DNA from: Bhargavaea changchunensis
GTDB lineage: Bacteria > Bacillota > Bacilli > Bacillales_A > Planococcaceae
DNA: 64,000 nt
Direction: 5' to 3'
Assembly: GCF_042665595.1 (NCBI RefSeq)
Contig: NZ_JBHTCT010000012.1
Location: 248,001-312,000, forward strand
The notes under the pieces were generated by a model. It was not told where the DNA came from and did no database searches. It saw only the letters and a program-made list of their open reading frames with translations. Position numbers and translations under genes: made by a program. Position 1 is the stretch's first letter. Every line of letters begins with the position of its first letter. Shown here in pieces: positions 25,689 through 35,530 of the stretch.

Positions 25689-27578
25689 TCATGCTTCGGC
25701 GATTTCTTCGAGATAGCTCCACCGCTCGATGAGGACCTCATACTCCCCGTTGAGCTCATCCAGCCGGGCTGAGATTTCACTCACTTTCCCGTAGTCGGCC
25801 CCGGCATCGGCAAGCGCTTCTTCTGCTTCCATGATCGCCTGTTCGGTCGCCTCGATCTTGCCGCCGATTTCTTCCCATTCTTTCTTCTCGCCGAGCGTCA
25901 TCTTCTTTTTCTTCGGCTTGTCCGGTTGCTGTTCCTGTTTTTCTGCAACAGTCGGCGGTGCCGCAGATTCTTTCTCCTGCTTTGCCGCCTTTTCGAGATA
26001 GTCGGTATAGAGTCCGAGTTCCTGCGTGACATCCCCCGATCCATCAAGGATCCACAGTTTGCGGGAAGTCCGGTCCAGGAAAAACCGGTCGTGGGAGATC
26101 GTCACGACCACTCCCGGGAATGAGTCGATGAACGTTTCAAGCACCGACAGCGTCTCCAGGTCCAGGTCGTTGGTCGGCTCGTCCAGAAGCAGGACGTTTG
26201 GCTGCTCAATCAGGAGCCTCAGCAGATACAACCGCTTGCGTTCACCGCCGGACAGCTTGCCGATCAGCGTGCCGTGGACATTGGACGGGAACAGGAACTG
26301 CTCGAGCATCTGCACTGCGGAATACCGCGTGCCGTCCTGTCTGCGAATGTCGTTCGAGGCCTCCGTGACATAGGAGATGATCCGCTGGTTCGGATCCATC
26401 TCGGGCAGATGCTGTGTGAAGTGCGCAATCTTCACCGTCTCACCCCGGTCCAATACGCCGCTGTCCGGCTCAATGGAACCGGCCAGCAGATTCATGAGCG
26501 TCGACTTGCCCGCTCCATTGGGTCCGATGACCGCCACGCGGTCTCCGCCCTGGAGAAGGAACGAAAAGTCTTTGATGATATCCCTGCCGCCATATCCTTT
26601 TGTAATCCGCTCCCCCTCGAGCACTTTCTTGCCGAGGCGGGAAGCGGCGAGCGACAGGTCAAGCGGATCCGGGCCGTCCTCTTTCTTCACTTTCTCGGAC
26701 AGTTCCTCGAACCGGCCGATTCGGGCTTTCTGCTTGGTCGAGCGGGCTTTTGCCCCCCTGCGGATCCATTTCAGCTCGTTCCGGTAGCGGTTCTTGTTTT
26801 TCTCGAAGGTGGCCTCATCCTGCTCGATCCGGAGTGCCTTCGCTTCAAGGAAGTCCGAGTAGGTCCCCCGGTGGCTGTATAGCGTCCGGTCAGCAAGCTC
26901 GTAGACTTTGGAAGCGACCGAATCCAAGAAGTAGCGGTCGTGCGTGATGAACAGCATCGCGCCGCCGGTCTGCTTCAGGTAATCCTGCAGCCACTCGATC
27001 GACGTCACGTCAAGATGGTTGGTCGGTTCGTCAAGCAGCAGGAGATCTGCCGGCTCGAGCAGCACCCTGGCAAGCGCCACGCGTTTTCGCTGCCCGCCGG
27101 AGAGGCTTCCTGTTTTTGCTTCGTAATCGGAGATTCCCAGTTTTGAGAGGATGGTTTTTGCCCGGGCATTCAAGTCCCAGCCTCCGTCCGCGTCCATCCG
27201 ATTCTGCAGCTCCGCAAACCGGTCCTGGGCCCCGGTGTTTTCCGGATCGTTCCCGAGCGCACGAAGCACTTCCTCGTACTCCCGGTTCAGCCGGATCAGC
27301 GGAGAGTCCCCGCCGAACACGGTCTGAAGCACGGTGAGCTCCGGGTCCGGCCGCGGATCCTGCGGCAGATGGGCGATCCGGTAGTCATTCGGATGGTCGA
27401 ATGATGCCGAGTCCGCATCAAGCTCGCCTGCGATAATCGACAGAAGCGTCGACTTGCCGGTCCCGTTGATGCCGATCAGGCCGATCCGGTCCCCTTCGTT
27501 TATGGTAAAGCTGATATCGTTGAACAGTGTCTTGTCCCCGACGGTCTTCGTCAGGCCCGACACGATGAGATGCCCCAT
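25689..27578 (-). CDS. ABC-F family ATPase (YfmR/Uup type)
   Basis: Ribosome-associated, non-transport ABC protein of 629 residues with two nucleotide-binding domains: Walker A GINGTGKSTLL near 37 and GPNGAGKSTLM near 355, signatures LSGGQRKRVALAR and LSGGERKRLYLLR, Walker B LLLLDEPTNHLD and VLLLDEPTNDLD. The interdomain linker is charged and rather short, and a C-terminal charged coiled coil (about 545-629, KKKMTLGEKKEWEEIGGKI) marks the Uup/YfmR group, implicated in rescue of stalled ribosomes or in 50S assembly rather than antibiotic resistance. ATG 27578 follows AGGAAG. First gene of the ABC-F-cvfC-brx-methyltransferase operon. Confidence 0.9.
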   Translation of the reverse strand: MGHLIVSGLTKTVGDKTLFNDISFTINEGDRIGLIGINGTGKSTLLSIIAGELDADSASFDHPNDYRIAHLPQDPRPDPELTVLQTVFGGDSPLIRLNREYEEVLRALGNDPENTGAQDRFAELQNRMDADGGWDLNARAKTILSKLGISDYEAKTGSLSGGQRKRVALARVLLEPADLLLLDEPTNHLDVTSIEWLQDYLKQTGGAMLFITHDRYFLDSVASKVYELADRTLYSHRGTYSDFLEAKALRIEQDEATFEKNKNRYRNELKWIRRGAKARSTKQKARIGRFEELSEKVKKEDGPDPLDLSLAASRLGKKVLEGERITKGYGGRDIIKDFSFLLQGGDRVAVIGPNGAGKSTLMNLLAGSIEPDSGVLDRGETVKIAHFTQHLPEMDPNQRIISYVTEASNDIRRQDGTRYSAVQMLEQFLFPSNVHGTLIGKLSGGERKRLYLLRLLIEQPNVLLLDEPTNDLDLETLSVLETFIDSFPGVVVTISHDRFFLDRTSRKLWILDGSGDVTQELGLYTDYLEKAAKQEKESAAPPTVAEKQEQQPDKPKKKKMTLGEKKEWEEIGGKIEATEQAIMEAEEALADAGADYGKVSEISARLDELNGEYEVLIERWSYLEEIAEA

Positions 27579-27756
27579 GTTACCCACTTCCTATCCGGTG
27601 TATAGACAATTCCATCATACTAAAAATAGAGGTCCGGAACCAATCCTGCTGTTTTCGTCCCTCTTTACAGGAAAAATTTTCAGAAACTTAACCTTTCCCG
27701 GAAGCGATATTGATACAATGGTAGCAAGTGACGATTCATCTCGAGGGGGGAACGAC

Positions 27757-29028
27757 TTGAAATTCCGGCTGACCAAAGAAGAGAAAAGCTGGGCGTTCTA
27801 CGACTGGGCCAACTCCGCCTATTCCATCATCATCACCACTGCCGTCTTCCCGCTGTTCTATAAAGCCGCAGCGACCAATGCGGGAGTGAGCGCAACCGAC
27901 TCGACCGCGTACCTTGGCTACACCATTTCCATCTTTACTTTCATTCTCGCCATGCTTGCCCCCATACTCGGCACGATTGCGGATTACCGGGGCATGAAGA
28001 AAAAGTTCTTTACCGGCTTCTTCATATTGGGTACCGGTGCCACTGCCGCTCTCGCCTTCATCCCTGCGGACAACTGGCTGATGCTGCTCATCGTGTATAC
28101 GTTCGCCGCCCTCGGTTCGACAGGGGCGAATGTGTTCTATGACTCGTTCCTTACTGACGTGTCCACCTCGGAACGCATGAACCGTGTCTCGGCATTTGGC
28201 TACGGAATCGGATATTTCGGGAGCACGATCCCTTTCATCATCTCGATTGCCATCATCCTGCTGTCTCAGTCCGGGGTCATTCCGCTGTCCGTGACCAATG
28301 CAAGCCGTGCCGCGTTCCTGATCACCGCCGCGTGGTGGCTCCTGTTCTCGGTGCCGATGTTCCGGCATGTGCACCAGATCCACTTTATCGAACCGGACCA
28401 GCAGCCGATCATCCAAGCATTCAAGCGGCTCGGCAACACGTTCCGCGAAATCAGGAAATACCGCGGCCTGTTTTTGTTCCTGCTCGCCTACTTCTTCTAT
28501 ATCGACGGCGTGGGCACAATCATCTCCATGTCTACCGCGTACGGCTCAGACCTGGGCATTGACGCCAACAGCCTGCTGATCATCCTCTTTGTAACGCAGG
28601 TCATCGCAGCGCCCTTTGCGATTCTTTACGGCCGGCTCGCCGACCGTTTCGGCACGAAGCAGATCCTGTACGTCGGCATCGCCGTCTACACATTCGTCTG
28701 TATCTATGCCTACTCAATGGACTCCGTCGCCGACTTCTGGGTGCTCGCCATGCTCGTCGGCACCTCACAGGGCGGCATCCAGGCACTGAGCCGCTCTTAC
28801 TTCGGACGACTGGTCCCGAAAGAGAACTCAAATGAATTCTTCGGCTTCTACAACATCTTCGGGAAGTTCGCCTCGATCATGGGACCGCTCCTCGTCGGTG
28901 TGACCGCTCAGATGACGGGCAATACGAACGCCGGCGTCTTCAGCCTCGTCATCCTGTTCATCATTGGCGGCATCATCCTGTACTTTGTACCGGATCCTTC
29001 CCGATACGAGCCGGTGCCGGAAAACTAA
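27757..29028 (+). CDS. MFS transporter of the UMF1/Atg22-like family
   Basis: Twelve-helix permease of 423 residues. The family start KSWAFYDWANSAYSIIITTAVFP (within residues 8-30; key part FYDWANSAY) and NVFYDSFLTDVSTSERMNRVSAFGYGIGYFG are diagnostic for the UMF1 group, related to yeast Atg22 vacuolar amino acid exporters. Substrate unknown. A TTG start at 27757 is chosen because GAGGGGGG lies six bases upstream; the frame is open far upstream but overlaps the divergent ABC-F gene. TACAAT at 27714 may be a -10 box. A terminator follows. Confidence 0.9.
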   Translation: MKFRLTKEEKSWAFYDWANSAYSIIITTAVFPLFYKAAATNAGVSATDSTAYLGYTISIFTFILAMLAPILGTIADYRGMKKKFFTGFFILGTGATAALAFIPADNWLMLLIVYTFAALGSTGANVFYDSFLTDVSTSERMNRVSAFGYGIGYFGSTIPFIISIAIILLSQSGVIPLSVTNASRAAFLITAAWWLLFSVPMFRHVHQIHFIEPDQQPIIQAFKRLGNTFREIRKYRGLFLFLLAYFFYIDGVGTIISMSTAYGSDLGIDANSLLIILFVTQVIAAPFAILYGRLADRFGTKQILYVGIAVYTFVCIYAYSMDSVADFWVLAMLVGTSQGGIQALSRSYFGRLVPKENSNEFFGFYNIFGKFASIMGPLLVGVTAQMTGNTNAGVFSLVILFIIGGIILYFVPDPSRYEPVPEN

Positions 29029-29038
29029 TTATGAATAC

Positions 29039-29078
29039 GGACGATCCGGAGCAAGGATGCTTCAGGATCGTCCGTTTT
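29039..29078 (+). terminator. Terminator after the UMF1 gene
   Basis: GGACGATCC and GGATCGTCC form a 9-bp stem followed by GTTTTG, ten bases past the stop. Confidence 0.8.
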
Positions 29079-29126
29079 GTAATGGTGATTTAGTGATTTA
29101 AGTATGAAAGTGCGATGGCAAAACGT

Positions 29127-29235
29127 GAATCGCCACCAATAGGTGTCCGAGTTACCACCAAGGGCCCCAAGAGTTGCCACCTCGCACCCTTCGAGCTACG
29201 ACCCCGCTTTCATGAATCACTACCTTTTACCTGAA
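29127..29235. repeat. Half-conserved tandem array, period 22 bp
   Basis: Units start at 29127, 29149, 29171, 29193 and 29214. Each opens with a conserved 11-mer (GAATCGCCACC, GAGTTACCACC, GAGTTGCCACC, GAGCTACGACC, GAATCACTACC) followed by about 11 unrelated bases. It lies in the 300-base gap between the convergent UMF1 and serine hydrolase genes, beyond the UMF1 terminator. No gene or other signal is seen in the rest of 29079-29333. Confidence 0.75.
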
Positions 29236-29333
29236 AGCAAGGTTTTGATGCGCTGCGTGCAAATCCATGAAGGTCGCGCATGATTAGTAGGTCCACATTA
29301 AAAAATGGGTGCGAAGTCCTAAGTAAAATGCAG

Positions 29334-30635
29334 TCATTTAATCCGATTGTTACTTGATTTCCAATATACACGCAGCCCCGTGAAAGCCATGTCAACTTTC
29401 CCCCCGCTACCCACATCGAAACGGATAAGTTTACCGGTTCGATTATTTTGAAATTGTCCTGGGTCTACCGGACGCAGATGATCTGTGCGCCCGTCGGACC
29501 TCATCACCAGTCCTCTTTCACTTGCATCGATCCGGAAGCCGTCAGGATCTTCGTCGTTTCGGTAATGTCCGGTGAATGTCTTTAATTTATCCGATGATAC
29601 CGGAATCTCGGGAAGGCGGACCATCGACTCCTCAGGAGAACGCCCGAGCGCCGTATAGATGGCGCCTTTCATCAGCTTTTCCGCGGAGACAACCGTCCGG
29701 TTCGTTAGGACAGAAACAGTGATCCCTTGATCGGGAAGGAATCCAAATGAGGAAGAGACCCCCGGCTGGCCTCCTCCGTGGTGGATGAGAACATTACCTC
29801 CGAAGTCAGACGTGACCATCAGGCCATGTCCGTAGAAAGTGGTTCCATCGACCGTGGCAACAGGTTCTTGCATTGCCGCTGTATCGACATTTCCGATGAC
29901 GGATTCTCTGAATGCGCGGTCCGTATACAATCTTCCGTAGACGAGCAGATCATTCACCGTTGAGCGGATTCCGCCGCCGACAGCATAGTTGCCGAGTGAC
30001 GGCCAGTCCACCGGCAGAAGTTTCTCCGTGTATTGAACAGCGGTGTTCGTTTCCTCTCCCTGCCCGGGCGGCGTGAAAGAGGTTCTCTTCATACCGGCAG
30101 GCCGGACAATGCGCTCCATGATGAATTCCTGGTAATTCACACCCGACACCCGTTCAATCAGAGCGCCAAGCAGCAGGAATGCATCATTCGAATAGCTGAT
30201 CCGCTCGCCTGGAAGTCCGATCGGTTCCATGTCAAGACTTTCCAGATACCTGATATGTTCTTCAAACCCCTCTATCTCTTCACGGCGCTTCACCGGCGGC
30301 ATGCCGGTTGTGTGTGAGAGTAGATGCCGGATTTCTGCACTCCTGATAATGGGTAGCGATTCTGCTTCCGGCAGATACCTGACAACCGGATCCGTAAGCG
30401 AAAGCTTTCCTTCCGCTGCCAGAATATGTACGGCAAGCGCCGTGAACGACTTGGTCACTGATGCCGTTCCGAAAACCGTATCAGGCGTTATGTATGCTTC
30501 TCCTCCTGCTTCAATCGTTCCGAAGCCGCTCACAAAAAGGGGCACCCCATTCCGAGCTGCACCTATCGCCATTCCCGGGATTTCTTCCTTAACCCGTATT
30601 TTCTCTGCAAACTGTTCAAATGCCTTCCAATCCAT
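29334..30635 (-). CDS. Serine beta-lactamase-like (penicillin-binding protein family) hydrolase
   Basis: Protein of 433 residues of the class C beta-lactamase/DD-peptidase-like family (Pfam Beta-lactamase). Active-site residues are visible: SxxK in TASVTKSFTAL (about 62-65), the YSN element in RISYSNDAFLLLG near 157, and HHGGGQPG near 305 in place of KTG. No signal peptide or membrane segment, so probably cytoplasmic or leaderless; a roughly 90-residue C-terminal domain (YRNDEDPDGFRIDASERG) follows. Substrate unknown; family members include esterases and peptidases as well as lactamases. GGGGGAG precedes ATG 30635. Ends near the 22-bp repeat array. Confidence 0.88.
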   Translation of the reverse strand: MDWKAFEQFAEKIRVKEEIPGMAIGAARNGVPLFVSGFGTIEAGGEAYITPDTVFGTASVTKSFTALAVHILAAEGKLSLTDPVVRYLPEAESLPIIRSAEIRHLLSHTTGMPPVKRREEIEGFEEHIRYLESLDMEPIGLPGERISYSNDAFLLLGALIERVSGVNYQEFIMERIVRPAGMKRTSFTPPGQGEETNTAVQYTEKLLPVDWPSLGNYAVGGGIRSTVNDLLVYGRLYTDRAFRESVIGNVDTAAMQEPVATVDGTTFYGHGLMVTSDFGGNVLIHHGGGQPGVSSSFGFLPDQGITVSVLTNRTVVSAEKLMKGAIYTALGRSPEESMVRLPEIPVSSDKLKTFTGHYRNDEDPDGFRIDASERGLVMRSDGRTDHLRPVDPGQFQNNRTGKLIRFDVGSGGKVDMAFTGLRVYWKSSNNRIK

Positions 30636-30693
30636 GCCTACTCCCCCTTCCCCACTCTTATTCGCCTGATGCATTCGGTGTCCTTCCCTAAAG

Positions 30694-30732
30694 CAAAAAG
30701 AAGCCTTCATCCGCACATTGCAGATGAAGGCT
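30694..30732 (-). terminator. Terminator after sbcC
   Basis: AGCCTTCATC/GATGAAGGCT stem with an 11-base loop and a minus-strand TTCTTTTT tail, five bases past the sbcC stop. Confidence 0.85.
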
Positions 30733-30737
30733 CCTCT

Positions 30738-33700
30738 TCACTTCAATACAAATTCGGTTGAACTGTGCCCCGCCTTGGATTTGGTGACTTTGAGGACCGC
30801 CGGCATGGCGGACTTGAGTTCCTCGACGTGGGAGATCACGCCGACGACGCGGCCGTTCCGCTGCAGTCCGACCAGCGCTTCGATCGCCTTTTGCAGCGAC
30901 TCCGGATCGAGTGATCCGAACCCTTCGTCGATGAACATCGTGTCGACACGGATGTTCCCGCCGAATCCCTGGATGACATCCGCCATACCAAGGGCCAGTG
31001 AAAGGGAGGCATTGAACTTCTCACCCCCGGAAAGTGTCCGGACGTCCCTTGCCTGTCCCGTGTACGCATCATATACGTCAATGCCCAGGCCGCTCTGCCG
31101 CCCGCGGGCTTCCTGCCGGTCGCTCCGGAGCAATTCGAACTGGCCATTAGACAGTTCCTTCAGCCGTTCGTTTGCAGCGAGCAGGATCCGTTCCAGGTAT
31201 TCGATCTGAAGGTAACGCTCAAATGACAGCTTATCGGCGTTCTGGCCACGGACGAGGTCATGGAGGCCGGCCACCTTGCCGAGTTTTTTCTCGAGCGCTT
31301 CCGCTTCGGTTGCGGCTTCCCTCATGGAGGCAATGCCTTTTTTGACCGTGTTCAGTGTATTGCGGGAATGGATGAGCCTCTCCTGTGCCAGGTCATATGC
31401 ACTTTTTGCTTCTTCCGCAAGCTGCCTGAGCTGTTCCAGGTCCGCCCTCTCACTTCCCTCCAGTGATGCGGCGAGTTCGCTTTCCCTCACCTTCACGGCA
31501 TGGAGGTCATTCTCGAACGCACGGATGGCTTCCTCTGCCTCATCCGCCAGATGATCAGGCATGAGCGCTGCATGATAGGCTTCCGCAGAACTGAAAGTGG
31601 AGGCGGCAAGCTTATCCCGGAAGGAGGCTTCTGCCTCCCGGAGCTGGTTCTCCGCTTTTTCACTTTGACTCACAGCGAATGTCAACGACTGTTCCGCCGC
31701 CTTCCGTTTGTCCCCCGCTTGTGTGGCAGCTGTTTCCAGCTTTTCTTTCAGGCGGTCATGCCTTCCGATCATGTCACGGAGCGCAGATAGAGCCTGATCA
31801 AGCGATCGGACATCATCGTAGCCTTCCGGAATCGAACGCTCCAGGCCACTGATGGTCGCTTCGAAGGAGGCGATCCGGCTTGTTGTGCCCGCCAGCTCCT
31901 CTGTATGCCTTGTCAGCTTGCCTGCAACTTCTTCCGCCTTTTCCCGAAGGGTTTCCTCATCCTTCCGCAGTGAAGAAAGCCGGTTTCGGCGCGACTTGGC
32001 AGTGGAGATTTCACCACGCAGCCGCTCTGCATCTTCCTTTCTGCCTGCCAGGATGTCGGCAGCATCTGCTGCTTCCAGCCCGCGTCCTGCCAGCCGGTCT
32101 GCAGATTGCTCCAACAGGCCGTTCTGAATCTTAAAGGCGCCTGCAGAGCTGATCGCATTTGACTGCGCTTTAAGAAATGCCGATTCTGCCTCTTCAAGTG
32201 CTGAGTCATCAGGACCGTCTGCAGAATCAGCCGGCAAAGGATGTTCGGTGCTGCCGCATACCGGGCAGGGCAAACCGTCATGGAGATGAGCAGCAAGTGA
32301 AGCCGCCTGGCTGTCCCGAAGCTGCTGTTTCAGCTGCTGCAGCACGGCTTCTGCTTCATCCTTCCGGCGCTCGTCACGCTTTGAATCCTGGTAAGCTTTT
32401 CTGACAACCTCCAGGAGTCGGAGATGTTCCTCCAGCAGTTCACAGTCGCGCTCGGCAGCCGTGAGCTGTTCATGAAGTTCATCCGTTCCGGCAAGAGCTT
32501 CTTCTAGGGCCGAGATTTCTTGGCGAAGGAATTCCTGTCTTTCCCGAAGCTTTGCGGCGCCCGCGCGGAGGGACTCCGTCTCTTCCGACAGCCTCTTTTG
32601 TCCGGCTTGTGCAATGGACAGTTCACGCAGTGCCTGATCGCGCTCATCAAGGCGTGGCCGTGCCTCCTCAAGTCTCTCCGCTTCCCGTCGCTTGGCATCG
32701 ATCTGCGGTTCTTGTTCCCTGACCTGCAGCGCCCGTGAGGCGGCTTCTTTTTCTGATTCCTTTGCCGCGGCGAGCGCGAGCTCTGCCTGTTCCACAGCAT
32801 TTGTCGCCTGTTTTCGTTCCCGCTCCGCATCCGACATCTTCTCTTCAGCAGGACGGATCCTCGCTGCAAGGCGTGCAAGATTGACGGCTCGGCGTTTTTC
32901 CTCCATTTCCGGGAGGCGGTTATTTAGTGCGGACAATTGCCGCTTCTTCTCTTCCCACTCTTCCAGCCGGGTGTTTAGCTCTTGAGCAGTTGACAGACGT
33001 CGGTTGGCTTCCGTGAGACCGGCCTCCAGCTGTTCCGCTTCTTTTGTCAGCCGGTCAGTCTCGGTCAGCCTGCGCTCCTGTTCACCGAATAGCCCCTCGA
33101 TCACTTTCCCCGCATTCGGGTGTTCATCGGAAAGGCTCGCTGCCAGTTCTTCACTGAGGTCAGGCAGCGTGTCCAGCAGATGCCTGGCCTGCCAGGCGAT
33201 CCGGCCTGATGCTTCTTTCCACTCCGCCTCAACGGAGGATTTTCGATCTTTTAGGACCGCTTCCATGTCTTTGTATTTCTTCGTGCGGAAAATCTTCCGG
33301 AAAATCTTTTCCTTATTTTCCGTATCAGAAGTGAGCAGTTTCCGGAACTCACCCTGTGGAAGCATGACGATCTGGCTGAACTGGTCGTGGCTAAAACCGA
33401 TCAGCTCGGCCACCTTCGCGTTCACCTCGGTTGTTATCTGTCTGTCCGTGACGGGCTTTTCCGATTCCCCGTCGACCCTGAAAAGCTCGATCCGGTCACC
33501 GGTCGGGCTTTTGTTTCCGGCCTTCACATGGGGCATGCGGCGCATGATCCGGTAAGTGTCTCCGGCCGATTCAAACCAGAGCTCGACTTCCGTATGTACT
33601 TGGTCGTCCGCAAAGTCAGAGCGAAGGCTCCGGTCTTCGCGCTCCTCACCGCTCGCCTTGCCGTACAGGGCATAGCAGATGGCATCGAAAATCGAGGTTT

Positions 33701-33821
33701 TCCCGGAACCGGTCGGACCCGAGATGGCGAACAGCCCGCGGTCCCCCAGTTCCCTGAAGTCGATCGTTTCGCATTCCTTATACGGTCCGAATGCCGTCAT
33801 CTTCAGCATCAGCGGCTTCAT
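30738..33821 (-). CDS. sbcC: Nuclease SbcCD subunit C (SMC-like ATPase)
   Basis: Large DNA-repair ATPase of 1027 residues, the Rad50 homologue. Walker A is SGPTGSGKTSIFDAI near 35-49; Walker B lies near residue 965 (DTMFIDEGFGSLDPESL); signature RTLSGGEKFNASLSLAL near 925. Between them are two long coiled-coil arms with a zinc hook CPVCGSTEHPL near 523. Works with SbcD to cut DNA hairpins and protein-blocked ends. Its start overlaps the sbcD stop by 4 bp, so the subunits are co-translated. Confidence 0.96.
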   Translation of the reverse strand: MKPLMLKMTAFGPYKECETIDFRELGDRGLFAISGPTGSGKTSIFDAICYALYGKASGEEREDRSLRSDFADDQVHTEVELWFESAGDTYRIMRRMPHVKAGNKSPTGDRIELFRVDGESEKPVTDRQITTEVNAKVAELIGFSHDQFSQIVMLPQGEFRKLLTSDTENKEKIFRKIFRTKKYKDMEAVLKDRKSSVEAEWKEASGRIAWQARHLLDTLPDLSEELAASLSDEHPNAGKVIEGLFGEQERRLTETDRLTKEAEQLEAGLTEANRRLSTAQELNTRLEEWEEKKRQLSALNNRLPEMEEKRRAVNLARLAARIRPAEEKMSDAERERKQATNAVEQAELALAAAKESEKEAASRALQVREQEPQIDAKRREAERLEEARPRLDERDQALRELSIAQAGQKRLSEETESLRAGAAKLRERQEFLRQEISALEEALAGTDELHEQLTAAERDCELLEEHLRLLEVVRKAYQDSKRDERRKDEAEAVLQQLKQQLRDSQAASLAAHLHDGLPCPVCGSTEHPLPADSADGPDDSALEEAESAFLKAQSNAISSAGAFKIQNGLLEQSADRLAGRGLEAADAADILAGRKEDAERLRGEISTAKSRRNRLSSLRKDEETLREKAEEVAGKLTRHTEELAGTTSRIASFEATISGLERSIPEGYDDVRSLDQALSALRDMIGRHDRLKEKLETAATQAGDKRKAAEQSLTFAVSQSEKAENQLREAEASFRDKLAASTFSSAEAYHAALMPDHLADEAEEAIRAFENDLHAVKVRESELAASLEGSERADLEQLRQLAEEAKSAYDLAQERLIHSRNTLNTVKKGIASMREAATEAEALEKKLGKVAGLHDLVRGQNADKLSFERYLQIEYLERILLAANERLKELSNGQFELLRSDRQEARGRQSGLGIDVYDAYTGQARDVRTLSGGEKFNASLSLALGMADVIQGFGGNIRVDTMFIDEGFGSLDPESLQKAIEALVGLQRNGRVVGVISHVEELKSAMPAVLKVTKSKAGHSSTEFVLK

Positions 33822-34990
33822 CGTTTCACCGCCTCCTTCACTGTCTCGCGCTCATCTGCCAGCAGCTCATCCAGCACGCTCCGGAAGAGCTCCTCAGTCT
33901 CCTCATCCGGCGCACTGCCGGTGATTTCCTCGTGGAATGCCCGGAACATGGCGGCATCATCCATCTCTTCCGTGCGTCTGCCCGGCTTGTCCGTTCCGTC
34001 AGAGCGGACAGGCATCACCCGGGATACATGGAGGGCGTTCGGGAAGACGGAACGAACACGTTCCATCGGATATAGGACGGGCGTCTCATCGAGCAGCCGG
34101 ACAAACACATAGTCTTCCGAATGCGGCATCTCAAGAATTTCAACTAGCGTTCCTTCCACCGTCCTCATATCACGCCGAGGGTTCAACGGACGGTGTTTAA
34201 CGGATATCTGCCCCTCACCGTCCAGTTCCACGCAAAGGAAGCCCTTGTTGTGGGTTTCCTCGGAGATCGAATACTTCAGAGGGGATCCGGAGTAGCGGAC
34301 CACCGGGTTTCCGACAGCATGGGCCCGGTGAAGGTGGCCGAGTGCCGTGTAATGGAACTTGCCAAAGCGCCCCGCATCCACGTATTCCGCCCCTCCGACA
34401 GACAGCGGGCGTTCAGATGTGCTCGTGTTCTCCTCAGGCTCCGCGCCGGGTGTCACGAAGGCATGTCCAATCATCACATGGCGGGCTGCCGGATCGAGAT
34501 CTCCGCAGCGGTGTTCCAGCAGGCAACGCATCGCCTCATCATGGTTAGTAACCGTATCGTCGTCATATAGCGCCCGGACGACCGATGGATCGGCAAACGG
34601 CACACAGTGGAAATGAACTTCACCATGTTCGTCTTCCAGGATGACCGGAGCGGCATCCGGTTCGAGGATACCGGTCATATGGAACCCTTTTTCCTTCATA
34701 AAGCCACTGCCGAAATGAAGCCGGTTCGGGCTGTCATGGTTGCCCGATACGGCGATGACCGGAATTCCGAGCCCGAGCACGATTTCCGAGAGGACGTCAT
34801 CCAGCAGGCGGACCGCGTCGGTCGGCGGCACAGCCCGGTCGTACAGATCACCCGCGATGATGATCGCATCCGGCCGTTCCGTCCGTGCGGCTTCGGTCAG
34901 TTGCTCAAGGACATGGCTCTGATCCTCCGTCATATGCACCCCCTGGACGATCTTGCCCAGATGCCAGTCGGCCGTATGGAAGAATTTCAT
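33818..34990 (-). CDS. sbcD: Nuclease SbcCD subunit D (Mre11-type exonuclease)
   Basis: Manganese-dependent nuclease of 390 residues. Phosphoesterase motifs: DWHLGK (residues 8-13), GDLYDRAVPPTD near 47, SGNHDSPNRL near 82, and GHAFVTPG and LGHLHRAHAV further on. N-terminal MKFFHTADWHLGKIVQGV is typical. AGGTGGGA precedes the ATG. First gene of the sbcD-sbcC operon, unlinked here to addAB or other repair genes. Confidence 0.96.
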   Translation of the reverse strand: MKFFHTADWHLGKIVQGVHMTEDQSHVLEQLTEAARTERPDAIIIAGDLYDRAVPPTDAVRLLDDVLSEIVLGLGIPVIAVSGNHDSPNRLHFGSGFMKEKGFHMTGILEPDAAPVILEDEHGEVHFHCVPFADPSVVRALYDDDTVTNHDEAMRCLLEHRCGDLDPAARHVMIGHAFVTPGAEPEENTSTSERPLSVGGAEYVDAGRFGKFHYTALGHLHRAHAVGNPVVRYSGSPLKYSISEETHNKGFLCVELDGEGQISVKHRPLNPRRDMRTVEGTLVEILEMPHSEDYVFVRLLDETPVLYPMERVRSVFPNALHVSRVMPVRSDGTDKPGRRTEEMDDAAMFRAFHEEITGSAPDEETEELFRSVLDELLADERETVKEAVKR

Positions 34991-35071
34991 CTTTTTCCCA
35001 CCTTTTCATCCGAGTCTTTTCTATTAAATGATTATACCATCACATTCTGTTTCACAAGTTTAGTTTTTGGC

Positions 35072-35530
35072 TCAGTCAGTGTCCCCTGCCCGCAGCACTT
35101 CCGTCTCGAGGCCGATCTCGACATTCCCTTTGATGGCCCGGCTGATCATGCAGGTCGTCTCCGCCTTTTCCGTAAGGCGCCTGGCAAGGGAGAGCTTCTT
35201 CTCGTCTGTCCCCTCAGCAAGCACCAGCCTCGGCTTGTGCACAATCCTCTTATAGGTAAAGACCCCATTTGTCACATCCACGGTCGCCTCGGAATCCACC
35301 GTGAGCGACTCCTTGTCGATACCGGAACGCTCCAGCATGGCCGCCAGCGTGATGATATAGCAGGTCGCCGCAGCCCCAAGAAGCATTTCATCCGGATTCG
35401 TCCCGATTCCCGGGCCATCCATTTCTGGAGGAATCGAAATCTTCGTCTTCAGATTCCCCGACTCGATGACTCCGACATCGTTCCGAAGTCCGGGCCAATC
35501 CGCTTTCAGTTTAAAAATATGTTCTGCCAT
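35072..35530 (-). CDS. OsmC/Ohr family peroxiredoxin-like protein
   Basis: Soluble protein of 152 residues with the OsmC fold and the two redox cysteines of the family, in AAATCYIITLAAM (about 58) and AETTCMISRAI (about 123). Family members reduce organic hydroperoxides using lipoyl or small thiols. The LLGAAATCYI and GVGIESGNLKTKISI-like strand region (VGVIESGNLKTKISIP) fit the YhfA/OsmC-like branch. ATG 35530 follows AGAGGTGA. Monocistronic. Exact substrate unknown. Confidence 0.88.
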   Translation of the reverse strand: MAEHIFKLKADWPGLRNDVGVIESGNLKTKISIPPEMDGPGIGTNPDEMLLGAAATCYIITLAAMLERSGIDKESLTVDSEATVDVTNGVFTYKRIVHKPRLVLAEGTDEKKLSLARRLTEKAETTCMISRAIKGNVEIGLETEVLRAGDTD

